This document shows, piece by piece, positions 1 to 11,693 of a DNA stretch of 64,000 nt; positions within the stretch are counted from its first letter, which is position 1; every line of letters starts with the position of its first letter. Made by a program: the position numbers and the translations under genes. This DNA comes from Cephalotus follicularis (taxonomy: Eukaryota; Streptophyta; Magnoliopsida; Oxalidales; Cephalotaceae). A model generated the notes under the pieces. That model saw only the letters and a program-made list of their open reading frames with translations. It was not told where the DNA came from and searched no databases. Location: NCBI GenBank assembly GCA_001972305.1, contig BDDD01000911.1, forward strand, positions 529,454 through 593,453, written 5' to 3'.

Positions 1-1474
1 GGTTTGCACCTTGAGTGCGCACCTTGGCACCTCTAGCGTAGTCGGCGTCATTGCAGAGGAGAGCTTGGCTCCTCTGCCATGGACGCTCGGCATGGGTGGT
101 CAGCACTATTGCTCCTCGGCAGTAATAGAGGAGCGCCATGATTGGAAAATACTCCTTGGCGCCTGGGAATGGTACCTTGCCACTACGTGACAATGGCAGT
201 CGGTGACCATATCGGGTGGCACGATGGCATCCTCTAATGCATGTCAGTAGGTGGCCATGCATGGCACCGCCACACATGCCTGAGGAGAGCCTTGCATGCG
301 TGGAGAGCTCTGGCAACAACGTTGCATTTAGAGGAAGCACGCACGGGGAGCTTAGCATCATTGTCGCATGGCAGGTAGGTTGTACCATGTCATCCCTGGG
401 TAATTGCTAAGGTCGGGCGCCATGTTTAACACCTCGGGTGTGTGCTGTGGACAGTGAAGAGCTCGACTCTGGCATCCTCGGTACCTTAGGCATGTACAGG
501 GGCAAATGCAGAGGATGATGGGGAGCTCAGTACTTGCATCTGTCCTCGACATCTTGTCACCTGGTCATCTCGGGTGCATAACAGTGGCACCACGACGCCT
601 CAACACTTTACATTGCAATGGCAGTAGTCGTGCGCTGGGAGAGCCATGCTTGGATGCTCATTTTGAACGCTCAGGTGCATACACAAGATGGCGCATTCCC
701 TGCTCGGCACCTACTATTGCATTATTTAGAGCGTAGTATATATGTATTGGCATACTTGGCATCACTAGTTCGACACACTACAAAGTATGCATAAATATAT
801 ATAGTATTATGTCCTGAGCTTGGCCAGCTCAAAATAACGCCAGATTTAGGGAGAGAACCAATATTCAACCTCTATATCCTTCATCAAATCCTAGCCTGAG
901 CAATCACAATTTCCATAATAATACACACAGCAGTAAAACACTGAGTGGGTAGTAGAACGTACCTGGAATCCACCGAGGTTACTGCACAATTTCCTTTGCT
1001 CAGATTCACTTCTTCAATTGCTCCTTCCTTTGCTCCTTCGTCGGTAACCTTTCTTTGTCTCCTCTAAGGCTGAGGTATGAGTGGAGAGGAAGACAGGAAT
1101 TCTTCAACAGCTGGCCTCATCTTTATCTCTTGCTCTCCTGGCAGCAGCCATTCCCCTCACATCTCTCTCCTTTTTATAACCAGAAAGGAAGGTTCCAGAA
1201 TTTTGGAGACAATTTCAGCAACATCCCTCACATAATGGGCTGAGGAATAGGCCCAATTCTCTTCTCCTCTTCCTTTAATTCTTATAACCCAATCCTCCCC
1301 TTTCTCTGTTTATACTAACAGGCCCAAATATATCCATTATCCCTTTATCAATTTGGCCTAGTACCATAAAATATTCCAAGGCCCATTTTCGATTCCAGTC
1401 CAACAATGACAATATTACAATTTTTGGTCCAATTTTCACTCCACAATTATTTATAAAAAATTTCGGGTATTACA
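1..1474 (-). mobile_element. LTR fragment, unclassified family (left end outside window)
   Basis: The right edge is clear: the sequence reads ...GGTATTACA at 1474 and satellite resumes in mid-monomer at 1475. Read on the minus strand the LTR begins TGTAATACC. It is related to the solo LTR at 2386-3504: both have a stretch of the type CACTGAG..GTA.TAGAAC.TACCTG (about 940-965 here) and both end in TATTACA. A TATA-like motif lies at 1171-1179 (minus GTTATAAAAA), and a donor-like CCAGGTACGTTC at about 955-966. Positions 1-740 are GC-richer and hold no recognisable gene; their degenerate wording (gaggagagc, gcatcctcgg) resembles the inside of the LTR at 37115-39079. Small ORFs here look accidental. 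Family and true length are unknown. Confidence 0.65.
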
Positions 1475-2385
1475 GTTATGGTAAATTTCAAAAATTTATA
1501 ATGTAAGTCGTTTCCAGGTTTCTTTTTGCATACAACATAAATGCATCATCGTAAATTTTTTGCCGTGATTTTTGAGTCAAATCCGCGTTCCGAGATCGTT
1601 TAGTCGGTCAATTTATCGTTCTTATATTTCTAGGGGTGTAATTATAAATTTTGAAATGTTATGTTTAATGTCGTTTTCGTGTTTGTTTTTCAGAAAGCAT
1701 AAATGCATCATCGTAATTTATTCGCCGTTATTTTTGAATCAACTTCGCGTTCCGAGACCGTATAGTGAGTCAATTTATTGTTCTTATATTTCTAGGGGCG
1801 TAATCATAAATTTTAAAAAGTTATGTTTTAAGTCGTTTCCAGGTTTCTTTTTGCAGACACCATAATTGCGTCGTCGTAAGTTTTTTGCCTTGATTTTGGG
1901 GTCAAATTAGCGTTCCGAGATCGTTAATGGGTGAATTTATCATTCTTATATTTTTAAGGGCGTTATTATAAATTTTGAAAAGTTATGATTTAAGACGTTT
2001 CCGCGTTTCTTTATGCATACAACATAAATGCATCGTTGTAAATTTTTTGCCGTGAATCTGGCTTCAAATTCGCGTTCCGATGTCGTTCAGTGGGTCAATT
2101 TATCGTTCTTATATTTCTAGGGGCATAACTGTAAATTTTGAAAAGTTATGTTTTAAGTCGTTTCCAGATTTCTTTTTCATACAAAATAATTGCATCATAG
2201 TAAGTTTTTTGCCTTGATTTTGGGGTCAAACGCGCGTTCTGTGATTGTTTAGTGGGTCAATTTACCGTTCTTACATTTCTAGGGGTGTAATTATAAATTT
2301 TGAAAACTTATTTTTTAAGTCGTTTTAGGGTTTCTTTTTGCATACAACATAAATGCAGCTTCGGGAGTTGTTTGCTGTGAATTTG
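1475..2385. repeat. Tandem satellite block 1 (about 162-bp monomer)
   Basis: About 5.6 monomers. Each carries in order a GTGGGTCAATTTATCGTTCTTA box, a TTCTAGGGGCGTAAT box, an A/T-rich AAATTTTGAAAAGTTATG box, TTTAAGTCGTTTC, TTTCTTTTTGCAGACAACAT, AAATGCATCGTCG and TTTGGGGTCAAATTCGCG. The block is cut in mid-monomer at 2385 by a solo LTR and resumes in phase at 3505. One frame happens to stay open at 1572-1865; it is a translation of the repeat, not a gene. Confidence 0.95.
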
Positions 2386-3504
2386 TGTAACGCCCCAAAC
2401 CCCAATGGTCAACCCCCAAGGTTTGACGCGCTACTAACAGTATCATTGATTTTCCAATATTCAACGGGAATTAAAAACTTTTAACAATATAATAACGCAT
2501 GCGGAATAAATCCAAATAAATATCACTTGTGTGGATAAACCCAGTGTTATACAATATTATCCATAAAAGCTCTGCCACAAGCAGGCAGGTCATAAAATAA
2601 TAGAACAATATTATTATGCTCTTGGGTCGTCGAACTGCAATATAAGGGACGAGACTCACCCGGGGCTTCAATCCTCAGCTTGCTGCGAAGCTCCACCTGT
2701 ACCTGACCCATTACATTAAAATGCAATGGGTCAGCCACCGTTGGTCGTGTAGGAACTACCACCATGCATTTATGAAATGCAGATGCGACAAGCATATGCA
2801 ATGCAAATGAGAGATGCAATAACAGCAGTACAGTCCGTTCAACGTAACACTCCATTCAGTATAATAGTCATTCAGTCACTAACAGTCATCATTAACACCC
2901 ATAAGTTCCAGAGGACTAGAATACACATCCTAACCTTACAATTACTCATTCATTATATACATTAATCTAGCCAACCGTGTATAACATTTACAATAAAACA
3001 CAAGCACTGAGCAAGTAATAGAACCTACCTGAAATTCGAGAGCTCACAACACCCTTCCTTGTCTTCACTATGCATCCTTCCTTCATTCCTCTCTCCTTTG
3101 CTCCTTCCTTGATAGCTTTGTTTGCCTCTTTCACTTCCCAAAATTAGCAACAGTCGTGACCACACTCTCACTTTCCCCTTTTGTAGCCAATCAAAGGAAG
3201 TCTCTAGAATTTACTCCACAATTCCAGCTAATTCCCTCATATTGTGGGCTGCCGAGGTCAGCCCACATTTCTTTCCTTTCTCCTTAATTCAATTTGGCCC
3301 ACCATTGTTTTCTCTTCTTTATTTATAACAATTAGCCCAACATTCGGCCTACTACCAATAATAACCATTTCAAGCCCAATAATATTGACACCACTTAGGC
3401 CCAAAATACCATTTCTTTATTAATCCGATTTTCATTCTCATAACAATATTACGTTTTGGGGCCAATTTTCATTCTTTAATATTTACAAAATTCCAGGTAT
3501 TACA
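2386..3504 (-). mobile_element. Solo LTR, 1119 bp, TSD ATTTG
   Basis: A single LTR with termini TGTAACGCCCC...GGTATTACA sits between two copies of ATTTG (2381-2385 and 3505-3509). Removing it and one ATTTG restores an uninterrupted satellite monomer. There is no internal domain and no second LTR, so this is a solo LTR left by LTR-LTR recombination. I infer minus orientation from similarity to 1-1474 and a donor-like minus-strand TCAGGTAGGTTC at 3021-3032. It is probably a gypsy LTR from its ends, but no coding part is present to prove it. Confidence 0.9.
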
Positions 3505-6500
3505 ATTTGGGGTCAAATTCGCGTTCTGAGATCGTTTAGTGAGTCAATTTATCGTTCTTATACTAGGTGCGTTATGATAAATTTTAAAAAGTTATGATTT
3601 AAGTCGTTACTGAGTTTCTTTTTATAGATAACATCAATGCAACGTCATATGTTGTTCACCATGATTTTGGGGTCAAATTCGCGTTCCTAGATCATTTAGT
3701 GGGTCAATTTATCATTCTTATATTACTAGGTGCGTTATGGTAAATTTTAAAAAGTTATGATTTAAGTCGTTACCGGGCTTCTTTTGCAGATAACATAAAT
3801 GCAACGTCATATGTTGTTCACTGTGATTTTGGGGTCAAATTCGTATTCTGAGATCATTTAGTGGGTCAATTTATCGTTCTTATATTTCTAGGGTCGTAAT
3901 CGTAAATTTCAAAAACTTATGTTTTAAGTTGTTTTCGGGTTGCTTTATGCAAACAACATAATAGCATCATCGTAAGTTTTTTGCCTTGATTTTGGGGTTA
4001 AATTCGCGTTCCGAGATCGTTTAGTGGGTTAATTTATCGTTCTTATATTTCTAGGGGCATAATTATAAATTTCAAAAAGTTATGTTTTAAGTCGTTTCCG
4101 AGTTTCTTTTTGCAGACAACATAAATGCATCGTTGTAAGTTTTTTGCCTTGATTTTGTGGACAAACTCGCGTTCCGATATCATTTAGTGGGTCAATTTAT
4201 CATTCTTACATTTCTAGAGGCGTAAATATAAATTTTGAAAAGTTATGTTTTAAGTCGTTTCAGGGTTTCATTTTGCAGACAACATAAATGCATCCTCGGG
4301 AGTTATTTTCCGTGAATTTTGAGTCAAATTCGTATTCCGAAATCGTTTAGTGGGTCAATTTATCGTTCTTATATTTCTGGGGCGTAATCGTAAAGTTTAA
4401 AAAGTTGTCTTTTAAATCACTTTCGGATTTCTTTTTGCAGAAAACATAAATGCCCCGTCATAAGTTTTTTACCTTGTTTTTGGGGTCAAAGGCGCATTAT
4501 GAAATCGTTTAGTGGGTCAATTTATCGTTCTTACATTTCTAGGGATGTAATTGTAAATTTCAAAAGTTATGTTTTAAGTCGTTTCAGGGTTTGTTTTTAC
4601 AGATAACATAAATGCATCACCGGGAGTTGTTTACCATGAATTTGGGGTCAAATTCATATTCCGAGATTGTTTAGTTGGTCAATTTATTGTTCTTATATTT
4701 TTAGGGGCGTTATTGAAAATTTTGAAAAGTTATGATTTAAGTTATTTCTGGGTTTCTTTTTGCAGACAACATAACTGCATCGTCGGGAGTTGTTTGCCGT
4801 GATTTTGGGGTCAAATTCGTGTTCCGAGATTGTTTAGTGGGTCAAGTTATTGTTCTTATATTTCTAGGGGTGTAATCGTAATTTTTTACTAGTTATGTTT
4901 TAAGTCATTTTAGGATTTCTTTTTTCAGACAACATAAATACTTCCTCGGGAAATGTTTGCCATGAATTTGGGGTCAAATTCGCTTTCCGATGTCGTTTAG
5001 TGGGTCAATTTATCGTTCGAATATTTCTAGGGGCGTAATCGTAAATTTAAAAAATTTATGTTTTAAGTCATTTTCATATTTCTTTTTACAGACAATATAA
5101 ATGCATCGCCGTAAGTTTTTGGCCGTGATTTTGGGATTAAATTCGCGTTCCGTGATCGTTTATTGGGTCAATTTATTGTTCTTATTTTTCTAGGTGCGTA
5201 ATGGTAAATTTTGAAAAGTTATGTTTTAAGTCGTTTATGGGTTTTTTTTGCAGACAACTTAAATTCATCTTCGTAAGTTATTCGCCGTGATTTTGCGGTC
5301 AAATTCGTGTTCCGGGATCGTTTAGTTGGTCAATTTATCGTTCTTATATTTCTATTGGGGTATTTGTAAATTTCAAAAAGTTAAGTTTTAAGTCGTTTCC
5401 GGGTTCTTTTTGCAGACTACATAAATGCATCGTCGAAAGTTTTTTGCCTTGATTTTGGGGTCAAACGCGCGTTCCGAGATCGTTTAGTGGGTCAATTTAT
5501 CGTTCTTACAATTCTATAGGTGTAATTGTAAAATTTGAAAAGATCTATTTTAAGTCGTTTCAGGGTTTCTTTTTGTAGACAACGTAAATGCATCGTCGGG
5601 AGTTTGTTGCACTGAATTTGTGGTCAAATTCGCGTTCTGAGATTGTTTAGTTGATCAATTTATCATTCTGATATTTCTAGGGGCGTTATTGTAAATTTTG
5701 AAAAGTTATGATTTAATCCGTTTCCGAGTTTCTTTTTGCGGACAACATAATTGCATCATCTTAAGTTTTTTGCCCATATTTTGGGGTCAAATTCGCGTTC
5801 CCAGATAGTTTAGTGGGTCAATTTATCGTTCTTATATTTCTAAGGCCGTAATCGTAAATTTTGAAAGCTTATGTTTTAAGTCGTTTCCGGGATTCTTTCT
5901 ACAGAAAACATAATTGCATCGTCGTAAGTTTTTTTTCGTGATTTTGGGGTCAAATTCGCGTTCCGATATCGTTTAGTTGGTCACTTTATCGTTCCTACAT
6001 TTTTAGGGGCATAATTGTAAATTTTGAAAAATTATGTTTCAAGTCATTTTAGGGTTTCTTTTTGCAGACAACATAAATGCATCGTCTGGAGTTTTTTGTC
6101 GTGAATTTGGAGTCAAATTCGCGTTCCGGGATTGTTTAGTGGGTCAATTTATCGTTCTGATATTTCTAAAGGCGTTATTGTAAATTTTCAAAAGTTATGA
6201 TTTAATTCGTTTCTGGGTTTCTTTTTGCGGACAACATAATTGCATCGTCTTAAGTTTTTTACCCTGATTTTGGGGTCAAATTCGCGTTCCCAGATCGTTT
6301 AGTGGGTTAATTTATCGTTCTTATATTTCTAGGGCCGTAATCGTAAATTTTCAAAACTTAAGTTGCAAGTCCTTTCTGAGATTATTTTTGCAGACAACAT
6401 AATTGCATCGTCGTAAGTTTTTTGCCTTGATTTTGAGGTGAAATTCGCATTCTAAGATCGTTAATGGGTCAATTTATCTTTCTTATATTTCTATGGGCGT

Positions 6501-7180
6501 TGTTGTAAATTTTGAGATGTTATGATTTATGACGTTTCCGGGTTTCTTTTTGCAGACAACATAAATGCATCGTCGTCATTTGTTCACTGTGATTTCGGGG
6601 TCAAATTCGCGTTCCGAGATTGATTACCGGGTCAATTTATTGTTCTTATATTTCTAGGAGCGTAATCGTAAATTTCAAAAAGTTATGTTTTAAGTCGTTT
6701 TCGGGTTTCTTTTTGCAGACAACATAAATGCATCGTCGAAAGTTTTTTGCCTTGATTTTGGGCTCAAACGTGCGTTTCGAGATCGTTTTGTGGGTCAATT
6801 TATCGTTCTTACATTTCTAGGGGCATAATTGTAAATTTTAAAAAAGTTATGTTTTAAGTCGTTTAAGGGTTTCTTTTTTATAGACATAATAAATGCATCG
6901 TCGGGAGTTGTTTTCCATGAATTTGGGGTCAAATTTGCGGTCTGAGATCGTTTAGTGGATCAATTTATCATTCTTATATTTCTAGGGGCATACTCGTAAA
7001 TTTTAAAAAGTTATGTTTAAAATCGTTTTCGGGTTTCTTTTTACAGAAAACATAAATGCCTCTACGTAAGTTTTTTGCCTTGATTTTGAGGTCAAACGCC
7101 CATTCCGAAATCGTTTAGTGGGTCAATTTATCGTTATTACATTTCTAGGGGCGTAATTGTAAATTTTAAAAAGTTATATT
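3505..7180. repeat. Tandem satellite block 2 (about 22-23 monomers)
   Basis: Successive GGGTCAATTT boxes begin at 3541 (as GAGTCAATTT), 3701, 3863, 4026, 4189, 4352 and 4514, so the period is 160-163 bp. Two monomer types mix: one with GTAAGTTTTTTGCC..GATTTTGGGG and one with GGGAGTTGTTTGCCGTGAATTT. A local three-monomer repeat (spacing 489 bp) is visible at about 5560-6370. The block ends in mid-monomer at the solo LTR starting at 7181. Confidence 0.95.
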
Positions 7181-7352
7181 TGTAAGAACCGCAAATTCAA
7201 TTCGTGTACATTTGTAATAATAATTAATAAAATGTGCACTTATTTGAATTTAATGTCCAATTATTGCAATTTGTGGTTGATAACAATGTTTGAAGTGAAG
7301 TGGGATTCAAATTGGTGCAGATCCACTCAAGAAACCCTAATTTAACTCTTGA

Positions 7353-7432
7353 CAGTCGACTGCCATAAGGGAACAGTCGACTGCCTGACTCGTGTAATGG
7401 ACAGTCGACTGTTCTATGAATCCAGTCGACTG
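7353..7432. promoter_or_regulatory. CAGTCGACTG palindrome array, U3 site of the 7181 LTR
   Basis: Four perfect palindromes start at 7353, 7374, 7402 and 7423 (spacing 21, 28, 21 bp). They lie 170-250 bp into the LTR and about 250 bp upstream of the TATA-like box. The same 21-28-21 layout occurs in the LTRs at 51548 (51725, 51746, 51774, 51795) and 60463 (60636, 60657, 60685, 60706), some copies carrying CAGCCGACTG instead. A protein-binding array is an inference. Confidence 0.75.
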
Positions 7433-7683
7433 GAATTTCGACAGAACAGGTGTCTGTGCATGCTGTCAATCTGACAAGGGGGAGAGTGCATGGGGGGCAG
7501 GTGTCACACGAGACAGAGCTGCCAGGACATGCAATTAGAGGCCTTGCATGCCTCTGTTACACCTGCATTCCAGACATGCCACCTGCAACATTAAAGGAGA
7601 GAAATGAGTAAGAGACAATGGCATAGGAGTGAGAAGAAAAGTGTGAGAAAAGTGGAGTTAAGAATCTGGCGAAATCCAGGGGC

Positions 7684-7847
7684 TTATATCAACTGATTGA
7701 GTGGTGTGAAGGAGGGTTAGAAACACTGAACATTGAAGAGAATTGCTGGGAATTGCAAGATTGTTGGTGAAAGAGCTTACATTAAGAGGATTTGGAGTTG
7801 GAGCTCAAAGTAAGAACTTGGGATCCTTGATCATCCCTGGTAAGTTC
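7684..7847 (+). promoter_or_regulatory. Putative LTR promoter (TTATATCA) and leader 5' splice site
   Basis: TTATATCAACT at 7684 is kept in all copies of this LTR family (about 52042, 59812, 60970, and minus strand near 41305-41314). About 155 bp downstream is GGTAAGTTC (7839-7847), also kept (52173, 59943, 61116, minus 41181-41189). A CTACAGTTTCAG acceptor-like site lies at about 9598-9608. TATA box and intron are inferences from conservation and position. Confidence 0.45.
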
Positions 7848-8470
7848 GAATTCTAACTTCTGTGTTGTTGAAATCTGACATTGAGGTTAGGAGAAGGTCT
7901 AATCTACTGTGAAATTGATTGGTTAACATCTTAAGATGATGGAATTATATGTAATGTGGCTCTTAGCTCAAGTAAATGAGTAGGTGATTCCTAAATGGAT
8001 TAGAAGGTTGTTGTTAGTTCCCTAATAACCTACTGAATTCCTCATGAATATACAGATACACCTACTGATCACTAAGAGAAAATGAATTGAGATAGTGGAT
8101 AAATGCATAATTGTGACAAAAGGGAAGTTGAGAAAAGGAAATTAGTACTTGGGGATTTAATGATTGCACTACTTTTATATTGTAGTTGTTGTTGAGTTAT
8201 TGAAACTGATGCATGTGTCCATAACCTGCATAGATTGAACTGCTGTGATTTAATGAAATTGATTGGTGAAAAGCTTGGAAAAGATTGGAAGCTTTAAAGA
8301 GAAAGATCATTGCAATTGATCTTGGGATAGCAAATTTGAGGTAGGGGTAGTGATATGAATTGGAAGATATGATCATGCATATGTGTATGTTAATTTTCTC
8401 ATTGCATTGAATTGATTTGGCATTGGATTGCACTTCATTTTTACTGTTCTGCCTGCATTCTGGGCAAAAA

Positions 8471-8582
8471 CAGTCGACTGCCATTGAAAGCAGTCGACTC
8501 AATCATTGATCCAGTCGACTGCCAAGCCTGGAAGTCGACTGCTATACCCAACAGCCGGCTGGTTCTTGAGGGCAGCCGACTG
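8471..8582. promoter_or_regulatory. CAGTCGACTG palindrome array, internal site of the 7181 LTR
   Basis: Six motif copies start at about 8471, 8491, 8512, 8532, 8551 and 8572, so the spacing is 19-21 bp. Two are degenerate (AGCCGGCTG, AGCCGACTG). They lie about 1290-1400 bp into the LTR, downstream of the TATA-like box. Corresponding arrays are at 52971-53041, 61742-61812 and 63276-63387, with the same spacing. Confidence 0.75.
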
Positions 8583-9566
8583 TTCTGGGCTGGAACTGCA
8601 TAATAATCACTGAATTGCTACTGTCTCTGCATTGTTATGGATTGTGTGTGTTACCAACACAATGCACATACTGTATGATGTTAGTTAACATCATTACCAC
8701 TGATATTTCGCTGATCGAATGAATTATGCATTATATGCATAAATTATGGCTTAAACACCATTTCAAGTGAATGCCATGAATTATGGAAAGTACTGTTTAT
8801 CTTAATGTTACTGAATATACTACTTATGCTAGTATATACCTACTGTTTGATGTAGTAACATCATTATACTGATAATTTCAAAGATTGAAATCATTTACGG
8901 TCTTTGTACCAAAATGTCGATATTTACGATCGTTTTCAAAAGAATGCTTATTGTTAAAAGAAACTACTGATTTTCCTCCTACATAAGAGGCTACTGTTTT
9001 GTTTCCTCACTTGGAAACCACTACTGTACTGATATCGTTTTCCTCACTGAGATGTACGATTACTGAATGTTATATGTTTCTAAAGAAAACATTTTGATAT
9101 TGCATATTATTTATATATGTAATATTATTACTGATTGCACTGATTGAATTGATTGTCTATGCTACTGCCGTAATCGAGTGATGGCAGATGTCACTGATTA
9201 CGGAGGTGATCCTGTGTGCCAGGAGTTGGCCAGGACACCCACCACACTGATCTGCATTACAGACCATGTACTGTTATCTGCCCGCTAAATGCCGGCAGCA
9301 CTGTTGCCTTCTATCATCAGCGGAGTTGGGGTGATAGCTAGGTGGTTCGACGTAGGCTAGGGGTTAGCGACGTCTTGAGCCCAATACTGGTCTTCGGACG
9401 AGCCACTGGACTGAATTGATTGTACCCTTGTGCGGTATGCTTGCATATGGATTGTTTATGGCCACTCGGCATGGTTGCTTATATATTGGTACACTGAAAT
9501 GATATTTTGTATAAACTGGCATACATACTGCATTCATATACTCCTCTGCATACATTATATTCCTGC

Positions 9567-9591
9567 TTAGCCAAGTGAGGACAACGGCTAA
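9567..9591 (+). other. Conserved hairpin near LTR 3' end (TTAGCC-N13-GGCTAA)
   Basis: TTAGCC at 9567-9572 and GGCTAA at 9586-9591 form a perfect 6-bp stem round a 13-nt loop containing GTGAGGACAA. The same element lies at 54052-54076, 62784-62808, 29830-29854 (minus) and 39431-39455 (minus). In the LTR at 31318 (33571-33595) the left arm is TTAACC, one mismatch. It is among the best-conserved parts across both chromovirus families and sits just before the acceptor-like CTACA..TTTCAG. Confidence 0.6.
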
Positions 9592-9935
9592 CCCCCCTAC
9601 AGTTTCAGATTAAGTGAAGACTGGGAGTTGCGGCTGAAGCTTGGAAGAGCTTCTACTTTTGTCGCTTTAAGGTTGTTATTTTCTTAATGTATTGTAATGT
9701 AATGAACGATTCATACCTCGTTTATGTTGTGTTCCTTATTTTAAGGATAATGTTGTTTTATACCCGCACGTAGTATGGGATGCGTGCGGAGGGCTTGTAA
9801 TTTTATATTCCAGCTTATTGACTGTTTCCGCATATTGTTTAATTACTGTTGAATGAAATGCTGGAATTTATGTTTAATACTGATATCACCATATATGTTG
9901 TCTTATGGTAAGTAACCGAAAAACGGGGTGTGACA

Positions 9936-11693
9936 ATATTTTAAGTCGTTTCTGGGTTTCTCTTTGCTAACAACATAAATGCATCGTCTGGAGTTGTTTA
10001 CCATGAATTTAGGGTCAAATTCAAGTTCCGAGATCGTTTAGTGGGTCAATTTGTCGTTCTTATATTTCTAGGGGCGTTATTGTAAATTTCAAAAAGTTAT
10101 GATTGAAGTCGTTTCCGGGTTTCTTTTTGGAAACAAAATAAAGGTATCGTCGTAAGTTTTTTCCTTTTATTTTGGGGTCAAATTCGCGTTTCGAGATCGT
10201 ATAGTAGGTCAGTTCATCGTTCATATATTTCTATGGGCGTAATCGTAAATTTTGAAACGTTATGATTTAAGTTGTTTCTTGTTTTTTTTGTCATATAGCA
10301 TAAATGCATCGTCGTAAGTTATTCGCCGTGATTTTGGGGTCAAATTCGCGTTCCGAGATTGTTTAGTTGGTCAATTTATCGTTCTTATATTTCAATCGGC
10401 GTAATCGTAAATTTTGAAAAGGTATGTTTTAAGTCGGTTCTGGATTTCTTTTTGCAGACAACATAAATGCATCGTTCGGAGTTGTTTTCCGTGAATTTAT
10501 GGTCAAATTTGGGTTCCGAGATCATTTGATGGGTCAATTTATCGTTCTTATATTTCTAGGGACGTTATTGTAAATTTTAAAAAGTTGTGATTTAAGTCTA
10601 TTCTAGGTTTCTTTTTGCAAAAAACCTAAATGCATCGTCGTACGTTGTTCACCGTGATTTGGGGGTCAAATTCGCGTTCCGAGATCGTTTATGTTGTCAA
10701 TTTATTGTTCTTATTTTCCTAGGGGCGTAATTATAAATTTTGAAAAGTTATGTTTTAAGTCGTTTCAGGGTTTCTTTTTTCAGACAGCATAAATGCATCA
10801 TTGTAAGTGTTTCACCGTGATTTCGGGGTCAAATTCGCGTTTCGAGATCGTTTAGTTGGTCGATTTATTGTTCTTATTTTTTTAGGGGCGTAATCATAAA
10901 TTTTGAAAAGTCATGATTTAAGTCGTTTCTGGATTTCTTTTGGCAGAAGACATAAATGCATCGTCATAAGTTTTTCTCCGTGATTTTGGGGTCAATTTCG
11001 AGTTCCGAGATCGTTTAGTGGGTCAATTTATTGTTCTTATATTTCTAGGGGCGTAATCGTAAATTTTGAAAATTTATGATCTAAGTCGTTTCTGGGTTTA
11101 TTTTTACTGATAACATAAATGCATCGTCGAAAGTTTTTTGCGTTGATTTTTGGGTCAAACGCGCGTTCCGAGATCGTATAGTCGGTCAATTTATCGTTCT
11201 TACTTGTCTAGGGGCATAATTATAAATTTTGAAAAGTTATGTTTTAAGTCGTTTCAGGGTTTCTTTTCGTTGAAAACATAAATACATTGTCGGGAAATGT
11301 TTGCCATGAATTTGAGGTTAAATTCGCGTTCCGAAATCGTTTAGTAGGTTAATTTATCGTTCGTATATTTCTATGGGTGTAATCAAAAAATTTTAAAAGT
11401 TATGCTTTAAGTCATTTTCTGGTTTCTTTTTGCAGACAACATAATTGCGTCGTTGTAAGTTTTTTTCCTTGATTTTAGGGACAAATTTGCATTCCGAGAT
11501 CGTTAATGAGTCAATTTATCGTTCTAATATTTCTACTGGCGTTTTTGAAAATTTTTAAAAGTTATGTTTTAAGTTGTTTGCTGGTTTCTTTTTTCCAAAC
11601 AATATAAATGCATCGTCGTATGTTTTTTACCGTGATTTAGTGGTTAAATTCGCTTTCCGAGATCGTTTAGTGGGTCAATTTATCATTCTTATA
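9936..11693. repeat. Tandem satellite block 3 (about 11 monomers)
   Basis: Same monomer as the other blocks, beginning with the second ATATT target copy. It runs up to TCATTCTTATA, where the Sirevirus 3' LTR begins at 11694. Satellite resumes only at 34988, not exactly in register, so sequence was probably lost when the retrotransposon block formed. Confidence 0.95.

Larger units (their letters stand above)
7181..9935 (+). mobile_element. Solo LTR of the chromovirus-2 family, 2755 bp, TSD ATATT
   Basis: Starts TGTAAGAACCGC and ends CGGGGTGTGACA, flanked by ATATT at 7176-7180 and 9936-9940 inside the satellite. Its length and landmarks match the 3' LTR of the gypsy element at 39080-41819 in opposite orientation: the CAGTCGACTG arrays, a TTATATCA box (7684), a GGTAAGTTC donor-like site (7839), the hairpin near 9567 and the GGGGTGTGACA end. 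It is therefore a solo LTR of that family. No protein-coding region is recognisable. The likely promoter is the TTATATCA box, about 500 bp from the LTR start. Confidence 0.92.

Noticed and set aside
1572..1865. 97-codon open frame in satellite (and similar ones at 49411, 50914, 55436, 58119)
   Set aside because: They are one frame of the satellite monomer that happens to lack stops; the translation repeats with the monomer and has no start context.
3505..7180. CENP-B-box-like stretch TTCGCGTTCCGAGATCG in the satellite monomer
   Set aside because: It starts with TTCG but lacks the required A and CGGG positions.
8471..8582. CRISPR-like array (short repeats with about 10-bp spacers)
   Set aside because: The repeats are 10-bp palindromes in plant retrotransposon LTRs, with spacers too short for any CRISPR type and no cas genes.
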